Below the pieces are notes generated by a model. That model did not search any database. It saw only the letters and a list, made by a program, of their open reading frames with translations, and had not been told where the DNA came from. Below, in pieces: positions 20,288 to 28,973 of a DNA stretch of 64,000 bases. The first letter of the stretch is position 1, and each line of letters begins with the position of its first letter. This stretch comes from Xenorhabdus lircayensis (GTDB taxonomy: Bacteria > Pseudomonadota > Gammaproteobacteria > Enterobacterales > Enterobacteriaceae), in NCBI RefSeq assembly GCF_016306625.1, contig NZ_JACOII010000020.1:62001-126000 (forward strand), written 5' to 3'. The position numbers and the translations under genes are program-made.

Positions 20288-21997
20288 TTATGATGGGCAT
20301 CCATAATATGTATAATTCTCAAAATCAGGACCACTTGGGTCACTGGTATCTATATTAACTCCAAAAAGTTTACTTTTTGTTTTTTTGTTATTTTTTGCAG
20401 TTATTTCGTAATAAATATGTAATCTTGAAGGCCTATAATCACCTATTGGATGGATTTCTTTAAGGAGACAAAATGGAATAGTAACTATTTGATATTTTCT
20501 ATTTCCATCTGTGAGTAGTTTCTTAGTGGCTAAGTCAAAGTCATATTTTTGAGGCTGAATGTTCTTGGAAGATTTTATACTCACCTTCACTGTCCCCTTC
20601 TGGTCAGGTGTAGGTAATTTTTCTGCAGAATTATTAGTAATTTGTATCACTACATATAAACCAGCATTCTGACTATTATCTATATATTCACCAAAAATAA
20701 GCTGTTGGCTTATCGTGTCAAAAGCTACGGAAGCTGATTCATAAACTCTGGCGCCTGGATAACTAGGTTTGACCTCACTCTTCGTTATATAACTAGAATA
20801 TATAACAGGTTTATCATAGACTGTATCGCTATCATCATCTGGCTCTGATGAGTCATCACCACCGACGTACATCATTTGTAGGGAGTCGGAATACACGGGG
20901 CTTCCGTTTTCCTTAACCACCATATAGTATAATCCACCCTGTTGATTAAGTACTAATTGGTCATATGTAAACGGAAATGGCGTCTCACTTAGCATTCCTA
21001 CATCTCCTGTTCTATATGTAGGAGATAATAATGTTTTGTTTTTTGTATTATCATATTCAGTAAAAAATGCAAGTACGTCTTTCTTACTGGCACCCGGATA
21101 TAAATTAATTTGCGTATTAAAACTCGTATCATCAAATGATTTTTTAAGTATACCCCCTATATCCATTTCAAATATAAAAGGGTTGTCTAATGGACGGTTT
21201 TTAGAATCAAAAGGAAAAATACACATGACTGCTGTATATTCTTCACGTGATATATTTGCTATTTTAGCTACAAAATCAATTCTCGCTGATTGACCTTGTA
21301 TGGGATATGCACGAAAACTTATCTTACCATGTTCATCACTCTTTAGAACAAAGAAGTGTCTTTCACCTTGCTTTCCTATAATAGCAATGGGGTTACCTTC
21401 AGATGTGGCTATATTTATCAATGCCGGAGAAAACTGATTATGTTGTGTTGTGATCATAATCTGGGTATTTTTTATTGATTTTTCTGAAGCATCTTCAACT
21501 TTTCCTTCATATAGCCTGTTTGTTCCATTTGGTATTATATTTTGAGTAGTAGGTGTTTCTATAAATTCATTTTCAGTTTTTAATATAATAATATCTGGTG
21601 GTGTGTTTTTTATTATATTATATGTAATAGGTAGGGGCTTAAATCCAGTTAAATCTTTACCTTTATTATCAATAGGGACTACTGTAAAAGAAATATTATT
21701 GGATGTAATTTTTTCACTAATCTCTAATAATATTACAGTAGAACCAAATGTTCTATTTTCAAGGTTAAATGATGAATATTTAACATATTCTAATACATGA
21801 AAATCGTGTTCTGATCCTGTTTTTGGTTTTATTTTTATGTGCGCTATTTTATTAAATATGCCCGGATTTTTTTCACCATCAATTGTAATTGATAAATAAA
21901 TACTTTGACCTTTAAAAACATTAGAGCCACTAATAAATGACACCGTAATAGGATTGGTTGCATCTTCAACTGTGATTATTTCTTTTTTGTGTCTCAT
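20288..21997 (-). CDS. Ig-like modular island protein 5 (function unknown)
   Basis: 569-residue paralogue, the first of the array next to the inverse autotransporter gene. Module 1 holds VSFISGSNVFKGQSIYLSIT; module 2 holds VEDASEKSIKNTQIMITTQ and KSDEHGKISFRAYPIQGQ; module 3 holds FNTQINLYPGASKKDVLAFF, GGLYYMVVKENGSPVYSDS and MMYVGGDD; module 4 holds AGLYVVIQITNNSAEKLPTP, TVKVSIKSSKNI and IPFCLLKEIHPIGD. It ends with TYYGCPS, keeping the C-terminal cysteine. There is no signal peptide or transmembrane segment. AAAGGTG precedes the ATG. Confidence 0.75.
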   Translation of the reverse strand: MRHKKEIITVEDATNPITVSFISGSNVFKGQSIYLSITIDGEKNPGIFNKIAHIKIKPKTGSEHDFHVLEYVKYSSFNLENRTFGSTVILLEISEKITSNNISFTVVPIDNKGKDLTGFKPLPITYNIIKNTPPDIIILKTENEFIETPTTQNIIPNGTNRLYEGKVEDASEKSIKNTQIMITTQHNQFSPALINIATSEGNPIAIIGKQGERHFFVLKSDEHGKISFRAYPIQGQSARIDFVAKIANISREEYTAVMCIFPFDSKNRPLDNPFIFEMDIGGILKKSFDDTSFNTQINLYPGASKKDVLAFFTEYDNTKNKTLLSPTYRTGDVGMLSETPFPFTYDQLVLNQQGGLYYMVVKENGSPVYSDSLQMMYVGGDDSSEPDDDSDTVYDKPVIYSSYITKSEVKPSYPGARVYESASVAFDTISQQLIFGEYIDNSQNAGLYVVIQITNNSAEKLPTPDQKGTVKVSIKSSKNIQPQKYDFDLATKKLLTDGNRKYQIVTIPFCLLKEIHPIGDYRPSRLHIYYEITAKNNKKTKSKLFGVNIDTSDPSGPDFENYTYYGCPS

Positions 21998-22180
21998 TTT
22001 TACACCTTTATAATTTATTTAATAAGAATTATATTATTGTGTTATAGTACAAATAAAATTTATTAAAAAACTAGTGATAACATTAATGTAAATTAAAAAT
22101 AACTTGCTATCTAATGAAAAAAAGTAATCACCTCATAAAGATATTACGCATACTAAATTATCACCATATTAATATAAGCA

Positions 22181-22248
22181 TAACTCAGTCCGTTTAGTGA
22201 TTTGTGATTTTTCGCAATTGTTCAGATCGCAAAAATCGGACTGAGTTA
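22181..22248. repeat. 68-bp element with 12-bp perfect terminal inverted repeats
   Basis: TAACTCAGTCCG at 22181-22192 is repeated as its exact complement at 22237-22248. The interior also has complementary GATTTTT / AAAAATC segments, so the whole can fold. This looks like a miniature element or a cruciform-forming site; no encoded protein. Confidence 0.55.
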
Positions 22249-22351
22249 CCGCCAAGTGATCTACTATTTTGAAATTTTATTTATAATATATTGTAATTTA
22301 TTCAGTTGGAGTGTATTTTCTTCCAAATTTCTACTAACCTTCAATAAAGTA

Positions 22352-22386
22352 AAGTTTATCAGAGAATAATCATCTCTGATAAACTT
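22352..22386 (-). terminator. Terminator of the inverse autotransporter gene
   Basis: A perfect 14-bp stem (AAGTTTATCAGAGA and its complement) with a 7-nt loop is followed on the minus strand by a T-rich tail. It lies 17 bp past the stop codon. Confidence 0.7.
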
Positions 22387-22402
22387 ATAATTACTCAGTA
22401 AA

Positions 22403-25400
22403 TTATACTATATTAAAATCAAGCACACACAGTACATATCCTTCTATATCAGTACTATACTTAGGACCTGTATCACTCCTGAGATCGTATATGAACTCTT
22501 GCCTAGTACCAATAAGTATATTTGATATATTAGGGTTACTACCCCCGTATAATATTCCCCAGAAGAAACTTTTTGGAAACTCTTCAGTCAAAGGAATAAT
22601 GTTTTGTGGATTAGGATTAGACCTTGTTAAATCAGACATATCAACTTTTCTAACCCTATTGTGTGGATCGCTGTTAGTAGTGCAGTGTGCTTCAGTACCA
22701 GGGTAAATTGGGTCAGTATTGCCATAACTCAAGAAAAGTTTTTTGATATTAAAATCATAAGTATAACTATACTTGGCTTTATTAGGTTTCATAACCGTTA
22801 TTTCAACCTTCTCTTTTCCTGGATAATAAAAGCTCATTATTCCTTTACTATCTATACTAGCAACCGAAAGATTATCAGATGCTTTTACCCGATCGTTCCC
22901 TTGGGAAATAGGCTTTTCTGTCAATTGATCCAATAATTGAGCTTTCAACGCCATAAACGTATTATAAGGTTTGTTTTGTTCTTTATATATGTATCCCTGA
23001 GGTTTTTTATCACTGAATACGTGAATCCATGCTTCCTTAGCGACAAGAAGGAATGCCACTGGAGATGCTTCGCCCAGTATAGCGGGAGCTGTTCCTTGTG
23101 GTATTTCTAATTTTACTATCAGACCATCAGTTAGTTTATCACCTTGAATATCACCCACACCAACCTGGCTGGTCAATGTAGCAGTAATTTTGCCATCTTG
23201 TATTACGTTATTGATATTCGTAATTTTCCATTCGTCCTTATTGTTGTAAGTTGTAGCAGTAAGATTAGTATCCCATTTTGCATCTATTTCAGTTCCATTG
23301 GGCAGCGGCTCCCCTGATGCCTTAGTAACATATGCCGTATAGTTATAATGATTGTTGCCATCTCCCAACAGAGCATTGTCGATCTTAAAATCTGATGTGA
23401 CTTTTTGTATCTTAAGTACCTCTACTGGATTTTCAAAATCTACAGGTTCTGCACATTGTTCTGTCGAAGACACTTCAACAGATTTGTCAACAACATAAAG
23501 ACAGACCTGTGCGCCTGTCACTACAGGTTTTTTCTGAATGCTGTATAGTGAAACCTTCAATATACCGCCAGACTGAGCAGTGACTTCTTCTTTATTCGAT
23601 AACCAAGTTTTACTCTGGTCGTCTCCATACGGAAGTTTCACTTTCCATTTAAATTTAATATCCTGTTTTGTATAAGGTGTTTTACCATCAGGATCGAATA
23701 CTTTTGCAGTAAATACATAGGATTTTGTTCCATCGGGAGAAATTGTTTTACTGGCTGGGGTAAAAGTTGGTTTCTGGACAATTGGCCATCTGAATTCCGC
23801 AACAAAAGGTGCTGATTTCGAGGCACCATTATCAATAGACGCTTGCACGCTAATACTTTGTGGCACATTGCTGGTCAATTTCGCCGTGTTTTCACCAGTT
23901 GGCTTTATCGTTGCCTGCCCTTTAACAAAAGTCCAACTAACAGGCTGTATTTTCCCGCTTTTATCTAAAAACTCTGCCGTTAATTCATAGGATTCATTGA
24001 CTGGTAGTATTGGATTTTGTGGTGAAGACGTTATCTTGATTTTGGCAAGATAAAAAGATACCTTTTGAGCCGATACTAATGGTTGTTTTTCAATCGATAA
24101 AGAAACCTCAACATCTGTTAGGAGAACCGGACTGCTCAATATTGCTTGTAATTGTCCCTGCTCATTTGTTTTAAATTTCCCGTCTATTTTTATTGGGGTC
24201 ACAGGAACATTCTTACCCTCCTTATCTTTTGCACTCCATTTCACATCATTATCATCTAATTCTTTACCTATAACTTTTGTCCCACTTCCATCAACAATAG
24301 TTGCTGTATAAGTATATTTACTGTAGTCGCCAGCGGGTAGCGGCCCAGACTGATCAACATCCAATTTGTTATTTTCAATATGGTATTTTGATTTATCTTC
24401 ATTAAAACTCACCGTTCCCACCAATTGTTTAAGTTCCCCTTCCATTTTCAAGTAAACATTTACATTCGGAATGGGTTTTTGGCTGGTCAACATGACAGTT
24501 TTTGTTAGATAACCGTGCTCATCTGTCGTCAATTTATCTACTTTATTCCAGCTAAACTTCAGACCGGATTCAGCACCTTCATCGGGTTCCGATATCCACT
24601 GAACATTATCGATAGTGGCATTTTTTAATGGCTCTCCCTTACCTGTATCAAAGGTAATCACGGGGTTAAAAGTATAATGGGATATGTTATTTGCGGGTAA
24701 TGGCCCTGATGGAATGAAGTTAGCTTCTTCACTTATTTTAACTTTGTAAGGTCTGACAATGACGTTCATCTTCACAAGCTCTGATTTCTGATTATTATTT
24801 AATTCGGCAAGTGCATAAATCGCGTAATTGTTGTTTTTATTATCACCGGAGAGAAACCTCGGCAATGTAATTTGAATTGACTGCCCTGTTTTAGAAGAAA
24901 TTTTCCCTCCGTTTTTTTCAAAGTCTTTACTTGCAGTCCAGTGGATCTGTTTGATAGGAGTATCAGATGATATTCTTGCTGAGATCTCGTGTTGCTGATA
25001 ACTATAACCTATGATCGTTTCTGGCAAAGACAATTGCGTAATTGATGTCTTTTTGTGTTCAAGCACAATATTGTTATTTCTTTCCACCAAATCATAACGG
25101 CTGCCCGCTAATGTCCGCATAGAGGCCACGTTTTCTGGCGATAATTGCACACCCAGAGGTACACCCAGTTTGTAATTTAAATTCGCCAAGAATTGGGTTT
25201 CGGTATGTCCACTTTCCCCTTGTTTATAATCTACACCCATTGTGAATAGCGGGATCGGGGTATAAGTCAGGCCTAACTTAGCCAAGCTGGGGTTTTTCTG
25301 TTTGGTGTCGCGGTTGAATAAGGTAACGTTATCACCAAAATATTGCTCATAGGTTAGTTTGGTGCCCAGATTAGGGTAGGCTGGCAGGAAAAACTCTCCA

Positions 25401-26170
25401 TTGATGTCATAACCGTCGGCAGGGCGTTCTTGATAATCCTTAAAACTCTGTGATTTTTGCCAATCACTTAAGCGATAATAAGTATTCGCGGAGAGTTTAA
25501 TATAGTCTCCCCAAATTTCGCCCCCCAACCCCAAACGTTGGTTTTTCCCCGTGAGGTCGTGGTCATAAAATGTATTTAGGCCATACATCCAGTTTTGATA
25601 AAAATAGCGCCCTCCTAAACCCACGTTAATGGTATTTCGGCTGTCTTTATTGCGATAACCGAATTGAGAGAAGAGCAACCAATCAGCTTTATTGTCGTAA
25701 AGCGGCAATAATAAATCGAGTGAGTTATTTTCTAGCGTTCCCTTTTTATCCAGCCCAAAGTTAATTCTGGCAGTACCAAATTGCGATAACCATTTTTGAG
25801 CTTCAGACGCGACCGTACTGTTCAATCTACTTAAAGCATAGGATTTAGCTTGTTCTGCCAACTCTGAAGGAGAAGATGATAGGATATTGCTTGCTGTTTG
25901 AATGTTTTTGACAAGCACATTCGGTGTATCAGGCTCTGAGATGTCATTGCTTTTTTGCAAATTATCTTCTTTATTGGTATTAGAGTTCAGAAATCTTTTA
26001 CTTGACTTATTAACTTGAATATCTATATCTTCTTTCTTATTTACTTCTTGGGGATATGTTTTCCCTGTTGATACATTACCATCAGCAAAGGCATTCATCA
26101 GCGTAGAAGGTAACAATAATGTATATAAAACAATAAGAAAGCGAAATGTATTAGTAATATATGAAGGCAT
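22403..26170 (-). CDS. Invasin/intimin-like inverse autotransporter with Ig-like repeats
   Basis: 1255 residues from the ATG at 26170, chosen because GAGGT lies 8 nt upstream and it gives a clean signal peptide (FRFLIVLYTLLLPSTLMNAFA); a start 6 codons earlier is possible. After a polar linker, residues about 110-385 form the intimin-type beta-barrel (EAQKWLSQFGTARINFGLD, LLLPLYDNKADWLLFSQFG, GLGGRYFYQNWMYGLNTFYD, DGYDINGEFFLPAYPNLG, GVPLGVQLSPENVASMRTLA). About six Ig-like extracellular repeats follow, two with SGPLPA openings. A roughly 100-residue tip with two cysteines ends the protein. No LysM motif is obvious. Predicted outer-membrane adhesin/invasin; its receptor is unknown. Confidence 0.88.
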   Translation of the reverse strand: MPSYITNTFRFLIVLYTLLLPSTLMNAFADGNVSTGKTYPQEVNKKEDIDIQVNKSSKRFLNSNTNKEDNLQKSNDISEPDTPNVLVKNIQTASNILSSSPSELAEQAKSYALSRLNSTVASEAQKWLSQFGTARINFGLDKKGTLENNSLDLLLPLYDNKADWLLFSQFGYRNKDSRNTINVGLGGRYFYQNWMYGLNTFYDHDLTGKNQRLGLGGEIWGDYIKLSANTYYRLSDWQKSQSFKDYQERPADGYDINGEFFLPAYPNLGTKLTYEQYFGDNVTLFNRDTKQKNPSLAKLGLTYTPIPLFTMGVDYKQGESGHTETQFLANLNYKLGVPLGVQLSPENVASMRTLAGSRYDLVERNNNIVLEHKKTSITQLSLPETIIGYSYQQHEISARISSDTPIKQIHWTASKDFEKNGGKISSKTGQSIQITLPRFLSGDNKNNNYAIYALAELNNNQKSELVKMNVIVRPYKVKISEEANFIPSGPLPANNISHYTFNPVITFDTGKGEPLKNATIDNVQWISEPDEGAESGLKFSWNKVDKLTTDEHGYLTKTVMLTSQKPIPNVNVYLKMEGELKQLVGTVSFNEDKSKYHIENNKLDVDQSGPLPAGDYSKYTYTATIVDGSGTKVIGKELDDNDVKWSAKDKEGKNVPVTPIKIDGKFKTNEQGQLQAILSSPVLLTDVEVSLSIEKQPLVSAQKVSFYLAKIKITSSPQNPILPVNESYELTAEFLDKSGKIQPVSWTFVKGQATIKPTGENTAKLTSNVPQSISVQASIDNGASKSAPFVAEFRWPIVQKPTFTPASKTISPDGTKSYVFTAKVFDPDGKTPYTKQDIKFKWKVKLPYGDDQSKTWLSNKEEVTAQSGGILKVSLYSIQKKPVVTGAQVCLYVVDKSVEVSSTEQCAEPVDFENPVEVLKIQKVTSDFKIDNALLGDGNNHYNYTAYVTKASGEPLPNGTEIDAKWDTNLTATTYNNKDEWKITNINNVIQDGKITATLTSQVGVGDIQGDKLTDGLIVKLEIPQGTAPAILGEASPVAFLLVAKEAWIHVFSDKKPQGYIYKEQNKPYNTFMALKAQLLDQLTEKPISQGNDRVKASDNLSVASIDSKGIMSFYYPGKEKVEITVMKPNKAKYSYTYDFNIKKLFLSYGNTDPIYPGTEAHCTTNSDPHNRVRKVDMSDLTRSNPNPQNIIPLTEEFPKSFFWGILYGGSNPNISNILIGTRQEFIYDLRSDTGPKYSTDIEGYVLCVLDFNIV

Positions 26171-26799
26171 ATATGAAGACCTCAGCATATTTTCAATAGA
26201 GTATTTTCATTTAATTTCATTAATGTAAGAAATATCCTTCTTCCTGATATAGCATATAAATAGTAATTACATAAAATTACAAATATTTATCAGTTGATTC
26301 AAATAAGTTATCACTTGATGATTTTTACCATTTCCCGCAAAAAAATCATCAATTCCTCATGATGCTATAGCCGTAAATTATTTCATTTAAAAAAATTTAT
26401 CATAATGACAACCATTTATAATTAACAATTAAAATACTCCAGAGATAAATAACCACACCTATCCTTATATAAAAACAGTATAAAATAAACAACCTCATCA
26501 TCAAAGACCTCTCCAAATAAGACTCCCCCTTAAAAATCAACCTAATTAGTGAGTCAGTTTTTATAGTTAAATATTTTTAAAATCATCTTAACTCCTGAAA
26601 AAAAATTAAAAAACATAAAATTAAGGCAAATAATTTTTTATTACTCGTAATGCGAGTAATAAAAACAAAAAATCACTCAGTTATTAATGTGATAACTTAT
26701 TTTCATTATAAACCTGCCAATATTTTATTTATATTTACCACTCCTATTTAATAATTAAAATTTCTGTATAACTCTTAACAAAACAAGGGATTAATTATA
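26171..26799. other. Divergent 629-bp regulatory gap between the autotransporter and the RCC1-like gene
   Basis: Very AT-rich with no gene. It contains AAGTTATCACTTGAT at 26305-26319 on the autotransporter side, ATGTGATAACTTA at 26687-26699 on the RCC1-like side, and a hairpin at 26635-26665. The mirrored motif placement suggests shared control of both divergent genes. Confidence 0.6.
26635..26665. repeat. Perfect 13-bp inverted repeat in the divergent gap
   Basis: TTTTTATTACTCG and its exact complement flank a 5-nt TAATG loop. It is followed by A-rich rather than T-rich sequence on the plus strand, so it does not look like a plain terminator; an operator or mRNA leader hairpin is possible. 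Confidence 0.6.
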
Positions 26800-28629
26800 A
26801 TGACCGAAAATCATCTACTTCCTCCTCCTGTCTTACCTCAAGCTAATAATGGTGTTTTGGATAAATCTAAATTACAAGGGGAGGATATTAAAGTTTTGGT
26901 ACCAACTTCACCCGCTACTATCAATAAAGGTGACAAGATTACTGTGACCTTTACTCACGGTGATGACTCTTTCAGCCATGCAAAGCATGCGGGCAATAAC
27001 CTTGGTCAATATATCGAGGTTGATTTTTCTCCAGAACAGGTCATAGCACAACAGTATGACGTCAGTTATGTAATTGAAAATACTTACAACCCTGCCAACT
27101 CAGCAATAGTTACCATCACAGTTGTTGACGGTACATCAACAAAACCACCACCAACCGATGAGCCATTTATCATCATGGGTGCCCGTTCTACCAATTACCT
27201 TTTGGCCAATGGCCTTAAAGGACCACAATGTCTGACTGCCTGGGATAAGGATACCAAGCAGCCACTTGCAGTAACATGGCAATATGATGGTAGTACACTA
27301 GTCTATGATCCTTTGTCTTATGAAAATTCTACATTTTTCTATGATACTGCTCCGAATCGCATCATTCTCGTTTCTCACGGTAATAGCACACTCCGAATAA
27401 ATCCACTCAACGTTTTTGGCAACGGTGGCACCTTACATCCCACCTTACCTTTTAATAGTGAAGATTATAATAACATTGATGATGACTCGCCTGTTTACTT
27501 GTATCCCTCTACTTTTGCTGCATTACTCACTCCTTATGGCCCTGGAAAATATCAGGTCATGGTAGGTTGGGGAGGGTACTTCAATAAATCTTTTACACTA
27601 GGCAACAAAGAAGATATCTCCGGAGTTTTATCATTGACCACAAACGGAGGTGCCTATGCAGCTATTTACATAGATCCTAGTCAAGATATGCTCTTTAAAG
27701 GTTGGGGAATTGAAAAAGATGGTGCTTATATCCCTCCTTATGCTAGCCAGATGGCATCTCATTTTGGTGCTGGCGGCCAGAGCTTTATAGCCGAAAATGT
27801 CTTTGGGGGTTACACCATCTGGGACAAAATAAAATGTCCAACCACCGACCTTAATGAAGGACACGATGTACCTACCCTCTTTGCAGGAAATAATTATGGT
27901 ATCACCTGCTATCTTCCTGATTCTGGAACCATACAAACTTGGTATAGATCATCAGTATTAACACCAACATCAGATTGGACGAAGAAACCATTGGGGGGAA
28001 ATTATCAGGAGATACGTTCCATTACACCAATAGCAGATGGTTTTGTTCTCCTGAACAAAGAGGGTTATGCGTCGGTTTGGGGAAATACTCAACTTTCTAT
28101 ACCAGATATCATCGGAAGTCAGGGTGATTACGTACAAGTTGCCAATACCCCAAAAACCGGTACCGCTTTGCTGAAGTTTGATACCCATGAAGTGTGGGGT
28201 TGGGGAGGCCAATTTGGTTCCGATAGTTCAACCGCCATTGAGTCAAAAGTTCAGGACATGTCAACCACTATGGACACGATCCTTTTCAGAACCACAGATT
28301 ATGCTGTCAAAGCAATAGGAGATCTTGAAGTACCCGATGATATCCAGTCACTCAAAGATATCGTTCAAGTAGTCGGCTCGGCTAAGGCATGTGCCGCATT
28401 GAGAAAAGATGGAACGGTAGTAACCTGGGGAGATACTGACTATGGTGGTGACTGTACCGCAGTCCAAGGACTACTCACTAATGTAAGAGCCATCTACTCT
28501 ACAGGAAGAGCTTTCGTTGCTCTAACCGCAACGAAGTCAGTCATTACTTGGGGTGACTTCAATGGCGGAGGAGATAGTAGCGAGGTACAACAATACTTTC
28601 TCAACAATCTAACCTATTATCTTGATTAA
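26800..28629 (+). CDS. Protein with N-terminal Ig-like segment and RCC1-like repeats (function unknown)
   Basis: 609 residues, no recognised named homologue. Residues about 30-110 look like an Ig-like beta domain (KVLVPTSPATINKGDKITVTFTHG). A Pro-rich linker (TKPPPTDEP) follows. From about residue 120 to the end there are degenerate repeats of the RCC1 beta-propeller type, clearest near the C-terminus: ACAALRKDGTVVTWGDTDYG, then AFVALTATKSVITWGDFNGG. There is no signal peptide or membrane helix. AAGGGA lies 11 nt before the ATG. It is the only plus-strand island gene, divergent from the autotransporter and upstream of glnA. RCC1-type propellers usually mediate protein binding; its target is unknown. 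Confidence 0.75.
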   Translation: MTENHLLPPPVLPQANNGVLDKSKLQGEDIKVLVPTSPATINKGDKITVTFTHGDDSFSHAKHAGNNLGQYIEVDFSPEQVIAQQYDVSYVIENTYNPANSAIVTITVVDGTSTKPPPTDEPFIIMGARSTNYLLANGLKGPQCLTAWDKDTKQPLAVTWQYDGSTLVYDPLSYENSTFFYDTAPNRIILVSHGNSTLRINPLNVFGNGGTLHPTLPFNSEDYNNIDDDSPVYLYPSTFAALLTPYGPGKYQVMVGWGGYFNKSFTLGNKEDISGVLSLTTNGGAYAAIYIDPSQDMLFKGWGIEKDGAYIPPYASQMASHFGAGGQSFIAENVFGGYTIWDKIKCPTTDLNEGHDVPTLFAGNNYGITCYLPDSGTIQTWYRSSVLTPTSDWTKKPLGGNYQEIRSITPIADGFVLLNKEGYASVWGNTQLSIPDIIGSQGDYVQVANTPKTGTALLKFDTHEVWGWGGQFGSDSSTAIESKVQDMSTTMDTILFRTTDYAVKAIGDLEVPDDIQSLKDIVQVVGSAKACAALRKDGTVVTWGDTDYGGDCTAVQGLLTNVRAIYSTGRAFVALTATKSVITWGDFNGGGDSSEVQQYFLNNLTYYLD

Positions 28630-28742
28630 GATGGTGTTGATATCATCATAATCAGTTCACTCTAATTTAACAGGCGCAATCTATGTTAGTACGACAAAAA
28701 GATTGCGCCTTATCACCATCAATACCGCATCGATACTCAATA

Positions 28743-28790
28743 GCACCATAATGGTGCGCACCTTCTTTTATCATTCCCTAATTTGGTGCA
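28743..28790 (+). promoter_or_regulatory. NtrC enhancer sites upstream of glnA
   Basis: GCACCATAATGGTGCG (28743-28758) is a near-perfect NtrC dyad. A second half-site TTGGTGCA (28783-28790) lies 32 bp, about three helical turns, downstream. This mirrors the paired NtrC sites of the enterobacterial glnA promoter. Confidence 0.82.
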
Positions 28791-28873
28791 AATGTGTTTA
28801 AAACCGTACTTTTACCTCATTCATATGTCTCCCTCCACAGCCCCATACATTGATATTAAAGATTTTTAAAATG

Positions 28874-28890
28874 TTGGCACACTTTTCGCA
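28874..28890 (+). promoter_or_regulatory. Sigma-54 promoter of glnA (glnAp2-like)
   Basis: TTGGCACACTTTTCGCA carries the invariant GG and GC 12 bp apart (28876-28877 and 28888-28889) and closely matches the E. coli glnAp2 -24/-12 element. Transcription should start near 28901, about 70 bp before the glnA ATG. Confidence 0.9.
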
Positions 28891-28973
28891 TTTCTCTTGG
28901 CAATAGCGATTTCGTAAAAATTTACCGTACAGAGATACACAACCGCCCCGACGTAAACTTAGGAGAGCTCAGT

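Larger units (their letters stand above)
21998..22402. other. Intergenic region between island protein 5 and the autotransporter
   Basis: No gene. It holds CTAGTGATAACATTA (22071-22085, island motif), a long-spaced inverted repeat at 22181-22248, and the autotransporter terminator at 22352-22386. Confidence 0.6.
28630..28973. other. Right edge of the island and glnA promoter region
   Basis: Just past the RCC1-like gene, an 11-bp inverted repeat (AGGCGCAATCT, 28672-28682 and 28700-28710) may end its transcript, although no T run follows. The rest is the glnA control region with NtrC and sigma-54 elements, so the glnA promoter survived the insertion intact. Confidence 0.7.
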
